A stretch of DNA of 64,000 bases, from the NCBI GenBank assembly GCA_963575745.1, contig CAUYUJ010018904.1, positions 52,501 through 116,500 of the forward strand, given 5' to 3'. This document shows positions 32,917 to 42,231 of the stretch, piece by piece. Position 1 is the first letter of the stretch; every line of letters starts with the position of its first letter. Under the pieces are notes generated by a model that did not search any database, was not told the DNA's origin, and was given only the letters and a program-made list of their open reading frames with translations. A program made the translations under genes and the position numbers. This DNA is from Prorocentrum cordatum. Taxonomy: Eukaryota; Sar; Dinophyceae; Prorocentrales; Prorocentraceae.

Positions 32917-34547
32917 ACCGCCCAATCCTTGAAGATATGGACATTGTTGTTGACCTGACATTCGGACCACACCGGCGCGTCGCGCACTACGGTGCGCCAG
33001 CACGGCCCAGAAAGATCGATGCTATTCCGTTTCAGATTGTGATTGGGTTTCGCTGGGAAAATGGTGCTAGGCGTTTCTTACCCAAAACTCTTCGAACAAA
33101 TCACGTACCAACGAAAAACGCAACATTCAACGCGGATGTACTTGGGACGGTTGCTGCGCATTCGTGCCGCGTGACGTGCGATCAGGGCTCAGAATTCAGC
33201 AGGCTTCCACGCAGATATTCTTGCGTCAAGACCGTCAACCATTTAGTAGAGTGGGTGACAGAGGAGGGCGTCAGCAGTAATCTCGGCGAAGCATACAACG
33301 GTATTCTGAAAACAATGAGCACACAATTGCAATTATTCCGCGGAAAAGCCAGCTTAGATGAAATGATCAAACGCTGGCAAGAGCTCGCCTGGCGGGTGAA
33401 CGAAGGCATCCATAGAAGGTCGACGCCTCTCGGCGATAAATTGTTGGTGTGCTTGAGTTTACTTCTGAACGAGCAGCGGGCATCTGGAACACAGGATCCG
33501 TTTGTGCCCCCTCTCCCACGTAGAAGCGTTATTTTGGACAACATTGGAGTGCCCGAGGCTCATGTTCGGATTCGGCGGTTTCCCAGAAAAACGAGCAGCA
33601 AACTGAGGGAGTTATGGCGCAAGCTCCGAGCGTGGATTAAATCTGATGAAGAAGAGCTGCGACTGCCAGGCTTGAATGCGCAGGAGAGAGCATACTGCCA
33701 CAATTGGTGCAATGCGTGGGTGGGCATCTCGCACGTATCGAGCGGGGCCGATCCAAACCGTGTTCTTGTTCTCACTCGTGGCCGCACAGTCTTTCGCCGT
33801 CAAGTACGCATTCAGGGCGAGGACGACCAGGAGGACGCCACATCTGATGGCGAAGAGGGTGATTCAGAGGCATCCTCTGAATGCGTGGACGAGAAACCAA
33901 GCAGGAAGCATACGGCGGCCAGGAAACGACCAGCTGCTGCGACGGCTGCTGATTCGGTCTCCGAAGAGCCAGGAGCGAGGAAACGGCCGGCTGCTGCAAC
34001 TGGCGCTGCTCCCCCCACACAGCCAGACACACCAGCATCAGGAACAGATAGTCTGGCTCGGATCGAGTCTCAGACAAGTGTGGATTGCTTGCGCCATGCG
34101 ATTAATAATATGTTTGGCAGCGAACTTACCGCAAGCCCAGAGCAATTCTTGCAAATGGCACAGCAGCTTCAAACAGACGAGGACACGCTGCGCAACGAGG
34201 GCGATGGTGAAAGCTATTACGACCGAGATGGATCTTTGATCGAAACGGCTACTGCTTGGTTTCAGCATCACCTGCCTTGCTGCCGCTTGCAGCACTCGGC
34301 AAGCTGCGAACTTGGTGATTCAGAGTGCGTGATTGGCGTTTTGTGTCGTCCACAATCACGTGGTCGCAAACTCGGTCATTATATATGTTACAGGTCGACT
34401 GCTGTTGAATCCTGGGAGAAAGTAGACAGTGTAGGACCAACAGCCACTCCTAGCACGGCTGAGCGCGCGCTTGCTTCAGATGACATCAAATGGTTTGTGA
34501 TTCACTTATTGCATCCAACAGCGGAGCCTTGCCCCACATCTCAATGA
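32913..34547 (+). CDS. Merlin/IS1595-like DDE transposase fused to a Josephin-like protease domain
   Basis: 544 residues. The first ~200 residues carry a DDE core of ISXO2/IS1595 type: Asp14 (VVDLTFG), Asp90 (TCDQGSEF), the VNH box (108-110) and Glu126 in SNLGEAYNGILK. The D90-E126 spacing is that of the DD36E Merlin group. Residues 335-365 contain two copies of ARKRPAAAT, a likely nuclear-import signal, after an acidic stretch. Residues 384-535 match the Josephin deubiquitinase fold: Gln387, Cys392 in CLRHAINN (pattern CxxHxxNN), a SPEQFLQMAQQL helix, His489 in LGHYICYR and Asp505 in WEKVDS. The Gln-Cys and His-Asp spacings are those of ataxin-3-type enzymes. I infer a cysteine protease or deubiquitinase acting with the transposase. 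No terminal inverted repeats were identified by eye. Confidence 0.72.
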   Translation: MNRPILEDMDIVVDLTFGPHRRVAHYGAPARPRKIDAIPFQIVIGFRWENGARRFLPKTLRTNHVPTKNATFNADVLGTVAAHSCRVTCDQGSEFSRLPRRYSCVKTVNHLVEWVTEEGVSSNLGEAYNGILKTMSTQLQLFRGKASLDEMIKRWQELAWRVNEGIHRRSTPLGDKLLVCLSLLLNEQRASGTQDPFVPPLPRRSVILDNIGVPEAHVRIRRFPRKTSSKLRELWRKLRAWIKSDEEELRLPGLNAQERAYCHNWCNAWVGISHVSSGADPNRVLVLTRGRTVFRRQVRIQGEDDQEDATSDGEEGDSEASSECVDEKPSRKHTAARKRPAAATAADSVSEEPGARKRPAAATGAAPPTQPDTPASGTDSLARIESQTSVDCLRHAINNMFGSELTASPEQFLQMAQQLQTDEDTLRNEGDGESYYDRDGSLIETATAWFQHHLPCCRLQHSASCELGDSECVIGVLCRPQSRGRKLGHYICYRSTAVESWEKVDSVGPTATPSTAERALASDDIKWFVIHLLHPTAEPCPTSQ

Positions 34548-34814
34548 CGACCACATTTCTGGACCGCATCTCGAGTCTCGTGCAGCTTCGCAGAGTGGTG
34601 GATCGCAGCAGCGGCAGCAAACCAGGTCTCCTGAGTTTCATTAGGAACCATTCCGAATCGAAATGAATATTCTCCCGATTTAGATTGCATACATATTATG
34701 ATTGTGGTGATTGCTTGCATTTTCTCAGCCAGCCTCTGAAAACAAATTCTACTCGAGCTGGCGCTCAATCCGACGTTTACTAGATCGTGACTGCGTGAGG
34801 GCATATACCAATCA
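34548..34814. other. 3' flank of the transposase and left edge of the tandem duplication
   Basis: The first ~100 bases follow the transposase stop without any gene. From 34,652 (CCGAATCGAAATGAATATTC) the sequence is shared with copy B at 46,602. Confidence 0.6.
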
Positions 34815-36360
34815 TGCTCAAGATTGCTGTCTGGGCGTTTGCGTGCCAGATTGGTTCTGGACGTTTCGTCCTCAGATTGCCGTTTGCGGTGTTTCTGCGC
34901 TCAGATTGCCATTTCGGGCGTTCTTGTGGTCAGATGCCATTTCGAGCGTGTTTGTGCTCAGAATGCTGTTTCGGGCGTTTCTGTGCTCAGATCGCTGTTC
35001 TAGGCGTTTCTATGCTCAGATTGCCATTCGGAGCGTTTCTGTGCTCTTATTGCTAGTTTGAGGCGTTCCTCCAAGAGAGCGCGATACAACTTCAGATTGC
35101 AATTCTGGGAGGCGCGTGCGCAGTTCGGCGCGAAACCCAGCTCAGATTGCAATTCTGGGGGCCCCTGCTCGACAGAGCGCGGAAACGGGCTCAGGTTGCA
35201 ATTCTGTGCGCGCCTGCGTCCGGGAGCGCGGCAACGTGCCCAGAATGCAATTCTGGGGGCGCCTGCGTCGGGGATTGCGGAACCGTGCTCAGATTGCAAT
35301 TCTGGGCGCGCCTGCGTCGGGGAGCGCGGAAACGTGCTCAGATTGCAATTCTGGGCGCGCCTGCGTCGGGGAGCGCGAAAACTAATTCAGATTGCAATTT
35401 TCGGCGGGATTGCGAAATCCAGCCCAGAATGCAATTCTGGGCGCGCGTGCGAGGGCGGGCGCAACAACCAGCTTAGATTGCAATTCTGGGCGCGCCTGCT
35501 CGAAAGAGCGCGGAAACAAGCTCAAATTGCAAGTCTGGGCGCGCCTGCGTCGGCGAACGCAGAAACGGTCTCAGATTGCAATTCTGGGCGGGCCTGCGCG
35601 GGCGCGCGCGAAAACCAGCGCAGATTGCAATTCTGGGAGCGCCTGCGTCGGGGAGCGCGAAAACCAGTTTTGGTTGCAATTCTGGACGCCCCTGCTCGAA
35701 CGAGCGCGGAAACGGACGCAGAGTGCAATTCTGGGCGCGCCTGCGTCGGGGAGCGCGGAAACGGGTTCATATTGCAATTCTGGGCGCGCCTGCGTCGGGG
35801 GGCGCGGGAACGGGCCCAGATTGCAATTCTGGACGCGCCTGCGTCGGGGTGCGCGGAAACGGGCTCAGATTGCAATTCTGGGCGCGCCTGCGTCGGGGTG
35901 CGCGGAAACGGGTTCAGATTGCAATTCTGGGCGCGCCTGCGTCGGGGGGCGCGGGAACGGGCTCAGATTGGAATTCTGGGCGCGCCTGCGTAGGGGAGCG
36001 GGGGAACTTGCTCTGATTGCAATTCTGGGCGCGCCCGCGTCGGGGGGGGCGCGAAAACTAATTCTGATTGCACTTCTGGGCGCCCCCATTTGAACGAGCG
36101 CGGAAACAGGCTCAGATTGCAATTTTGGGCGCGCCTGCGTCGGGGAGCGCGACGACGAGCTCCGATTGCAATTCTGGGCGCGCCTGCGCGGGCGGGCGCG
36201 ACAACCAGCTCATATTGCAGTTATTGGCGCTCCTGCTCGCAAGAGCGCGGAAACGAGCTCAGATTGTAATTCTGGGCGCGCCTGCGGGGGCGGGCGCGAA
36301 AACCAGCTCAGATTGCAATTCTGGGCGCGCCTGCGTCGGAGTGCGCGAAGACGGCTTCGA
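34815..36360. repeat. element-linked satellite, copy A (30-bp then 49-bp units)
   Basis: 34,815-35,050 has ~30-bp units (CAGATTGCCATTTCGGGCG type). 35,085-36,350 has ~26 units of 49 bp, each with CAGATTGCAATTCTGGGCGC, a CTGCGTCGGGGAGCGCG middle and GAAAC. Frames are open because the unit lacks stops in phase, giving repetitive peptides that I do not regard as genes. The same array in copy B is 46,765-48,313. Confidence 0.95.
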
Positions 36361-36364
36361 GGCA

Positions 36365-36985
36365 ATCTGGGCGCCCGACGCGCCGGAGCGTATCGCAATT
36401 GATCTCGGTGGCCTGCTCGCGCAGACCAGGCGCAGATTCCAAGCAATCTCCAAAAGAGCTGCTTGGCAAAACCCCGCTCCGCGGGAGTGCGCCTATCAAA
36501 GGAAAGCCTCGCTTGAGATCATCCACGAGAGCCTGGTCGGGCCATTCCAGCGCCTGGAGCATTTCGGAAAGCACAAGCAGATTTTTCTTCGGACCCAACA
36601 CACAACGCACGTGCTCAGGCAGCAGCGCCCATTCACGCGCCCAAAGTGGGTCCAGCACGCGCTTGCGCTCACGCCAATGCTGCAGACTATCGTAGCGGGC
36701 CTGCGCTAAACGAGGCGGGTCGAGAGAAAGTTCTCTGTCGAGCCAATTCTGGAGCTGGAAAGGCAAAACTGGCGAGTCTTCGCCAGGAGGAAGGGCCAAT
36801 GCCCACTCTAGATGTTGCAGGGGATTTAAAGTCTCCACCCCCGGAGCAGAGAGGGAATCATGGGCCAAGCAGGTTTGCAAAGCGTCTCGGGTCTTGTAAA
36901 CCTGCGTTTTTTGCATCAAAACCACCGCGTAGCTGATATAAAGAATTTTGTGCTGGTTTACAAGACCCTGCAAGCGTTGCCTGAT
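36365..36985 (-). pseudogene. RT N-region fragment in inverted orientation, copy A
   Basis: On the minus strand this encodes the domain that precedes RT in this family: NPLQHLEWALALPPGED, WLDRELSL, HWRERKRVLDPLWAREW, LGPKKNLLVLSEMLQALEWPDQ, GFPLIGALPRSGVLP, ending DTLRRVGRPDCLEAV. There it breaks into satellite. It is preceded (36,861-36,975) by the TTTACAAGAC spacer motifs. It lies head-on to the plus-strand RT core at 37,236, so it is either an inverted piece of E4 or a fragment of a further element. Copy B equivalent: 48,318-48,935. Confidence 0.75.
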
Positions 36986-36989
36986 CAGG

Positions 36990-37225
36990 CGCGGCCAGGA
37001 TTGCAATCGAGACCCGCCTTCGCGCTCTCCCCAGCAGAGGCGCTCAGATTGCGCTCTGAACCCGTTTCCGCTCTCTTTCGAGCAGGGGCGCCCAGAATTT
37101 CAATCTGAGCTGGTTGTCGCGCCCGCCCTCGCACGCGCGCCCAGAATTGCATTCTGATCTGGATTTCGCGCTCCCGCCCAGAATTGCAATCTGAACACGT
37201 TTCCGCGCTCCTCGACGCAGGCGCG
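36990..37225. repeat. 49-bp satellite in opposite orientation, copy A
   Basis: Four to five units reading as the reverse complement of the 35-36.3 kb array (CCCAGAATTGCAATCTGAGC). Together they flank the inverted RT fragment. Copy B: 48,945-49,180. Confidence 0.9.
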
Positions 37226-37235
37226 CTCAGAATCA

Positions 37236-37706
37236 CAGCGTCCAAGGTGAATTTGGCAGCATCGCCATGCGAGGTTGCCCAGCACGACACGCTGGACAGG
37301 TTTTTGGCTGTTCTCTGCAAGGTCGTGCTGGCCAACGCTGGTGGAGCCGCGTTGCGCAAGGAGGATTTTGTAAACGCGTTTAAGACGCTGCCCCTCGCCA
37401 GCTCTCATTTGCAGTTTGCAGTTGTGACGTGGGGATCTGCCGCCAGTCGCGGCCAGGCTCTCCAGCTCCTTGCATGCCCATTTGGGGCAACGGCGTCAGT
37501 GTACAGCTGGGAGCGGTTCGGCGCAGCCGTTCGCGCCATTTTGGCTGAGCTGATTTTCGTCGTTTTCTTGCGTTTTGTCGACGATTTGTTCGGCGCAGAT
37601 CGCGTGCTGCATGGAGCGCCGCACCTGGCAACCCCAGCTGGCGCATCTGACGTCGCGCGTGCCGTTGTCACCGATCTGCTCGGCTGGGAGTTGGACAGCG
37701 AGAAAA
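37236..37706 (+). pseudogene. E4 reverse transcriptase core, interrupted by E3, copy A
   Basis: Plus-strand RT core from SKVNLAASP through motif A (RKEDFVNAFKTLP), LQLLACPFGATASVYSWERFG and motif C (RFVDDLFGAD) to LLGWELDSEK. There E3 starts at GAAAA (37,702). The reading continues in frame at 62,034 (RVAQADAPPVLGVD). The N-terminal part is replaced by satellite. Confidence 0.85.
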
Positions 37707-37822
37707 TCTCGTTGGCCCGGCCATGTGCCGGTTGTGTGGGCGGGGTTCCTGCGCCGTCTATGGGCGAGTGGAACAATTTGGCGCCGCCAGGCTGGCCCAG
37801 ACTGGAAATCCACCAGGAGCCC
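37702..37822 (-). repeat. E3 B2 terminal repeat, copy A
   Basis: 121 bases nearly identical to B1 at 38,286-38,406, from GAAAATCTCGTTGGCCCGG to CCACCAGGAGCCC. Its outer edge is the E3/E4 junction. Copy B: 49,656-49,776. Confidence 0.88.
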
Positions 37823-37875
37823 GCCAGGCAAGAACACCGCCCTAATCAGCACCAGCGCGAGGGTGGCAGTGGGTG

Positions 37876-38290
37876 GGAAACGCGCTTCCCCAGGCAGTCC
37901 TGCGCAGAAGTTTCGCAGAAGCTTCGCAGGCGCCTCGGACACGCCTCACCACGGCACGTCCGCCAAGCGGCCGAGCAAGCTGAGCGCCACCCGGCGCTGC
38001 GCCAAGCACCCAGGAGCATGGCCGAGAGGCCGCCAACCAACAACCAACCCCCAGCCATCCGAGCAGCGAGGACGAGGAGGAGAGGACCACCTGCCGCCCA
38101 GCAGCACCCAGGCCGTGAGGATGCCCCAGCCAAGGACGAGGAAAGGATAACCGCCTGCCGTCCAGCAGCGCCCAAGCCGTGAGAATTCCTCTGTGGTGCC
38201 AGGAAGCGGAGAAGCCAAGAGGCCCCAGAAAGGCCTGCCCCGCGATTTTCCTGCCCCGCAAACCGCTACACGGTTTGCGGGCTATGAAAA
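37876..38290 (-). repeat. E3 A2 repeat, copy A
   Basis: About 415 bases matching A1 at 61,618-62,033 with roughly six differences, ending in CCCGCAAACCG-ctaca-CGGTTTGCGGG and GCTATGAAAA. It is separated from B2 by a 53-base spacer absent from A1. Copy B: 49,830-50,245. Confidence 0.88.
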
Positions 38291-38406
38291 TCTCGTTGGC
38301 CCGGCCGTGTGCCGGTTGCGTGGGCGGGGTCCCCGCGCCGTCTATGGGCGAGTGGAACAATTTGGCGCCGCCAGGCTGGCCCAGACTGGAAATCCACCAG
38401 GAGCCC
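38286..38406 (-). repeat. E3 B1 repeat, copy A
   Basis: Partner of B2, about 130 bases downstream of the YR stop at 38,535. Copy B: 50,241-50,361. Confidence 0.88.
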
Positions 38407-38534
38407 CATGCATCCAGGGTGGGCCACCTGGCCTCGCCAAACTCGTGCAGCCAGGACGGCGGGACGGCCGCGCAGGCGCAACCAACGCGCACAATCGGAC
38501 CCATTTTTAGCTCGCCCACTGCATCCGAGTGTGC

Positions 38535-40240
38535 CTAACCTTCGTTGTCGCAGCTCGAATCGGAGAAATCGGCGAGACACTGGGCGGCTGCGACCTCGCC
38601 TCTGGATTGGGCCGTCGCGTAGCCGAAAGCGGCGAGCCCCCTCCATCCGCCCGACCAGAATAAAGCAGAGGGCCCACCGACCCGTAGTGCATCGTTCGCA
38701 AAACCACGTCTGAATGCATGGGTTCCCCAGCGCGGCGCCTGAGGGAAGGCAAGCGCCGCGGCGCCAGCCTTAAGAAAACCCAGCGCCTCTGCGTAACTGA
38801 TGTGCGAGAATGGCTCCGCGTCTGCCTTGGCTGCTTCAGCGAGCGCGCACACGCCGCAGAGCGGGTGTGCACCGTCTGCGCACGAGCACCTTCTCGTGAC
38901 CTCCACTGGCGTTTTGTAGCATTTCCTTCGCATGAATGTAAGAATGCATTCGGAACCGCTCCGCGCAAACCGAAACGGGGCAGCGGCCGTTCCCAAGGCC
39001 AATGTCTCCGAATAGCGCAAACAGAAATGCCGCGCCACTGTCCACGAATGGGCCAGAACTTGACGCCCTGCAATCACTGTCCGCTTGACCAGGGCCCTCG
39101 TCTGCGCCGTCGACGCCCAAACCCGAGGACGGAGCTGACCGACTGCTGCTTTCTCTGCTCCTCGCACCAGGCGCGCTGTGTCCGCCAGCTCGCCCGCCGG
39201 AACGCAGCACGGAGCGGATGTGTGAAAAATAACGCCCCAGCGAGGCGCTGCTGCGGAAGAGCGTGCAGAAGGCGCTCACCGCTGCGTGCGAGGGCGGCCA
39301 CGGGGGCGCGCTGGCGAGCGCCGCAGCCTCGCCCCACAGCTGCACGGCGCTGGCGCACTGCCCCGCGCTGCGCTTCCAGCCTGCAAACTCCGTCCAGGTC
39401 GCGTGGCATTCGAAACTGTCTGCTCCAATGCCCTCTGTCCGTGCGCGTTTGGCCATGGCCCTCGGGCCGACCTCAAGCTCTCCAAAGGGATGGTCAGGCA
39501 GCCGGGACATGTCACGCAACGCGCTCGCCAGCACGTTTGGGGGCAAGGCTGTCTGCTCCCGCCTGGCCCTGGCCACCATCGCCAGTGCAGTCATGCCCCT
39601 GTCGTTGGACCCCTCGCCCGGGCTGGCTGCACCCGCTGACGTCGCCTGCGAACTCGTTGGCTCGCCCAGGCCCGAGCCCGCGAAACCAGCACGCACTGGG
39701 CCGGACTGTTCTGGCAATCGGGCCTGATGCGCAGCGATGCTCGTAGCATTTCCGCACAATTGAAGAAATCTAGTCACGAAGGGAACCGAGCAGCGTGCCA
39801 ATGGCGCCCAAACCACCTGGGCCGTCCCAGTCTCCAAACCAGCGAAATCCAAAGGATCGGCGGCGCCGAGGAAGGCGAGCTCGCCGCACAGGTCGTCCAG
39901 TGAGGGGCCAGGGGAGTGCACGCTCGCCGATTGGCGGATCAAACCCGCCACCGTCTGCGGCAGACGCGGGCCAGTCAGCGGCTTCTGGCTGAGCTGGCTG
40001 CCCACGCGCGCCCGCGTCCGCCTGAGCGGATGCCGCTTTCCGCGCCCGGAGGCTCTCTGCGATCAGATCGAGCATCTGGGCCACAGCGGCTACGGACCCG
40101 GGCTTCTGGGGCGCACATGTCACTGAAGGCGCTGCTGTGCCCAGATTGCTCATCCGAGCGCGATTTCGCTGATCTTGCCAAGATTCGCATAGGCACCCAG
40201 AACGCGCATCGAGGCGCATGACGCTGGCACGTTCCTCCAA
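38535..40240 (-). pseudogene. E3 tyrosine recombinase, two frameshifts, copy A
   Basis: The N-terminus (MSNLGTAAPSV, AQMLDLIAESLRARK) is in one frame to about 39,960. The middle (SLDDLCGELAFLGAADPLDF to YFSHIRSVLRS) is in the next, 40,005-39,150. The catalytic C-terminus is in the third, 39,167-38,535: LRYSETLALG, RRKCYKTPVEV, Cys cluster CSC-x7-CGVC, HAFRRGF, GGWRG and Tyr in AAFGYATAQ. Catalytic residues survive but the gene is split by two +1 shifts. The same shifts are in copy B, so they predate the duplication. Confidence 0.82.
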
Positions 40241-40334
40241 ACGATGGGAGAGCAGAGAATGACTGCGACGATCGATGCAGACAGCATTTTCCTGCGCTCT
40301 TTTCCTTGCTCCCTGCTATGCCAGCTTCTCTGGT

Positions 40335-41622
40335 TCACTGTGGCCACGGTGCGTCTGGCGGTGTGCTCCACGGCACACGGGAAAAGCCCCGAGCCTGCAT
40401 CGCCTCCAGCGCTGCAGCCTTCTCTCGCGGCCTAGTCGGCGCATCTGCGAGATTCAAATGACTGGGGACGTAAAAGCAAGAGAGAAGTGTTGCCGAGCTG
40501 GCGACGCGGAGCCACAGATCGCCGATAAGTGCATTCCAGTCTGCTTGCCTGGACGACCCTCGAATGAGGGTGCCCAGGGCCGTCTTGTTGTCAACGAACA
40601 GAAGCACCTCAAGATCGCCGAGGCCTAGAACCAGGAGCCACTGTAACGCGCATATCGCGGCGAGCAGCTCCCACGTGGCTACCTGGGTCTTCCTGTGCGA
40701 CGCCCACCGCCGCACAGCACCGGGAACTACGGAAGCAGCCCAAAAACGTCGCCCCGGCAGACAAATGGCCCACGCCACGTCTCCATGCCCCGTTGCGTCG
40801 GAGTAGACGACGCAGCAGGTCCGGGCAGACGGCCGTGCGCAACGCACCACTCGCAAGGGCACGCAGCTGAGAAAGCGGAGCCACCAGCACAGAGCACGCT
40901 CGACGCGCCCTGGCATTTTTGAATCTGCCCCGACGCATGGCGGAACAGAGGGGCCAACTGCACCCGTGCTGCTCGACCGTAAGCGGCCGCTGCACCCCAG
41001 CTGAGCTCACCTGCGAGTTTTCTCGCCTCACTCGGCAAAATGGCCCCCAGGGAAAGAAAATGCCGAATTTGCCTTGACCACTGCTCGACTTTTGCCGCAG
41101 GGATTGTCAAATGGAGCTCCTTGGCCACTTGGTCGAGCTCCACGTTGACACCGAGGACATGCGCAGAGATTCCCAGCCGAGCAGATCAGTCAGAACTGCC
41201 CGCGCGACATCCGTTGCGCCAGCAGGCGTCGCTAGGTACGAGGCACCTGCCAAGGCACGGTCCGCTCCGAACAAATCGTCTACGTAGCGGAGAAAAATTA
41301 CCCAGAAGAGTTCCGCCAGGATAGCACGAATGGCAGCGCCAAAGCGCTCCCAGCTGTAAACTGACGCCGTGGCCCCAAACGGGCAGGCGAAAAGCTGCAG
41401 GCATTGCCCACGAGCTGCGGCAGAAGCCGAAGTGACAACTGCAAATTGCAAGTGCGAGCTTGCGAGTGGCAGCGTTTTAAACGCATTGGCAAAATCCTCC
41501 TTGCGCAGCGCGGCTCCGCCGACGCTGGCCAGCATGACCTGGCGCACCACAGCCAAAAACTTATCGAGAGTGCCGTGCTGCACCGTCTCGCCAGGAGAGA
41601 CAGCCTCGTTAACTTTGGAAGC
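40335..41622 (-). pseudogene. E3 reverse transcriptase-RNase H, C-terminal part, copy A
   Basis: Minus-strand continuation of the E3 RT after the E2 insertion at 41,623. In order: SKVNEAVSP, motif A (RKEDFANAFKTLP), CPFGATASVYSWERFG and motif C (RYVDDLFGAD) down to about 41,180. A frame change follows, then the thumb region (ARKLAGELSWGAAAAYGRAAR, 41,143-40,900). A second change leads to RNase H (VYSDATGHGD, TWELLAAICALQ, LFVDNKTALGTL, LNLADAPTR) with stop at 40,335. All RT and RNase H acidic residues are present, but there are two frameshifts. Confidence 0.85.
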
Positions 41623-42231
41623 AGAAAATTATACGTCGCAGCACTATGCTGCGTGCGCTCCCGCACGGACGTTGGGCACGACAAACACGTGCAGCTGGCT
41701 GGCGCCAACCTGAGAGAGAGAGCCTCAGGACGCCCAGCCAGCGGAGCGCAACCCAGGGAGGGCGGGCGGGGAAAGAAAACACCCACGCCACGAGGCCCAC
41801 CCCGCGGTGCCAGCAGACACCCACGGGCAGGACGAGGACGCCCCAGGGAGACGACGGACAGACAGACCGACAGACAGACGACAGACCGACAGACACACAG
41901 ACGGGACGGACGGACAGACAGACCCACACCCGCCGTCCACAGGACACGGCGCGTTAGCTGACCCACCAGGGCGGGTGAAGTCCGCCACCCCCAGTTGGAG
42001 GTATCCAAGCTTCGTGCGTTCTGCTGGGAGCTCAAGGCCATTAGGCTAGGAGGAGTGTGGCACCGCTAGCTCCTGAAATTCTCCTGCCCTCTAAACCGCT
42101 GCGCGATTTGAGGGCTAAGAAAATTATACGTCGCAGCACTATGCTGCGTGCGCTCCCGCACGGACGTTGGGCACGACAAACACGTGCAGCTGGCTGGCGC
42201 CAACCTGAGAGAGAGAGCCTCAGGACGCCCA
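41623..42231 (-). repeat. E2 3' end B1-A2-B2, copy A
   Basis: B1 (42,118-42,231) and B2 (41,623-41,736) are 113-base near-identical repeats beginning AGAAAATTATACGTCGCAGC. A2 lies between and holds a (GACA)n-like tract at 41,860-41,930 and, at its end, the imperfect hairpin CCCTCTAAACCG-ctgcg-CGATTTGAGGG plus GCTAAGAAAA. Copy B: 53,578-54,186. Confidence 0.9.

Noticed and set aside
35058-36093. Frames of 230-310 codons with repeating RLQFWARLRRGAR or NAILGAPAS
   Set aside because: The 49-bp satellite unit lacks stops in phase, so all frames are open. The peptides shift frame every unit and carry no domain.
37538-37556. GCCATTTTGGCT, resembling the core of the dinoflagellate spliced leader (also at about 49,492)
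   Set aside because: The match is 12 bases, lacks the rest of the leader and lies within conserved RT codons (AILAEL). It is coincidence.
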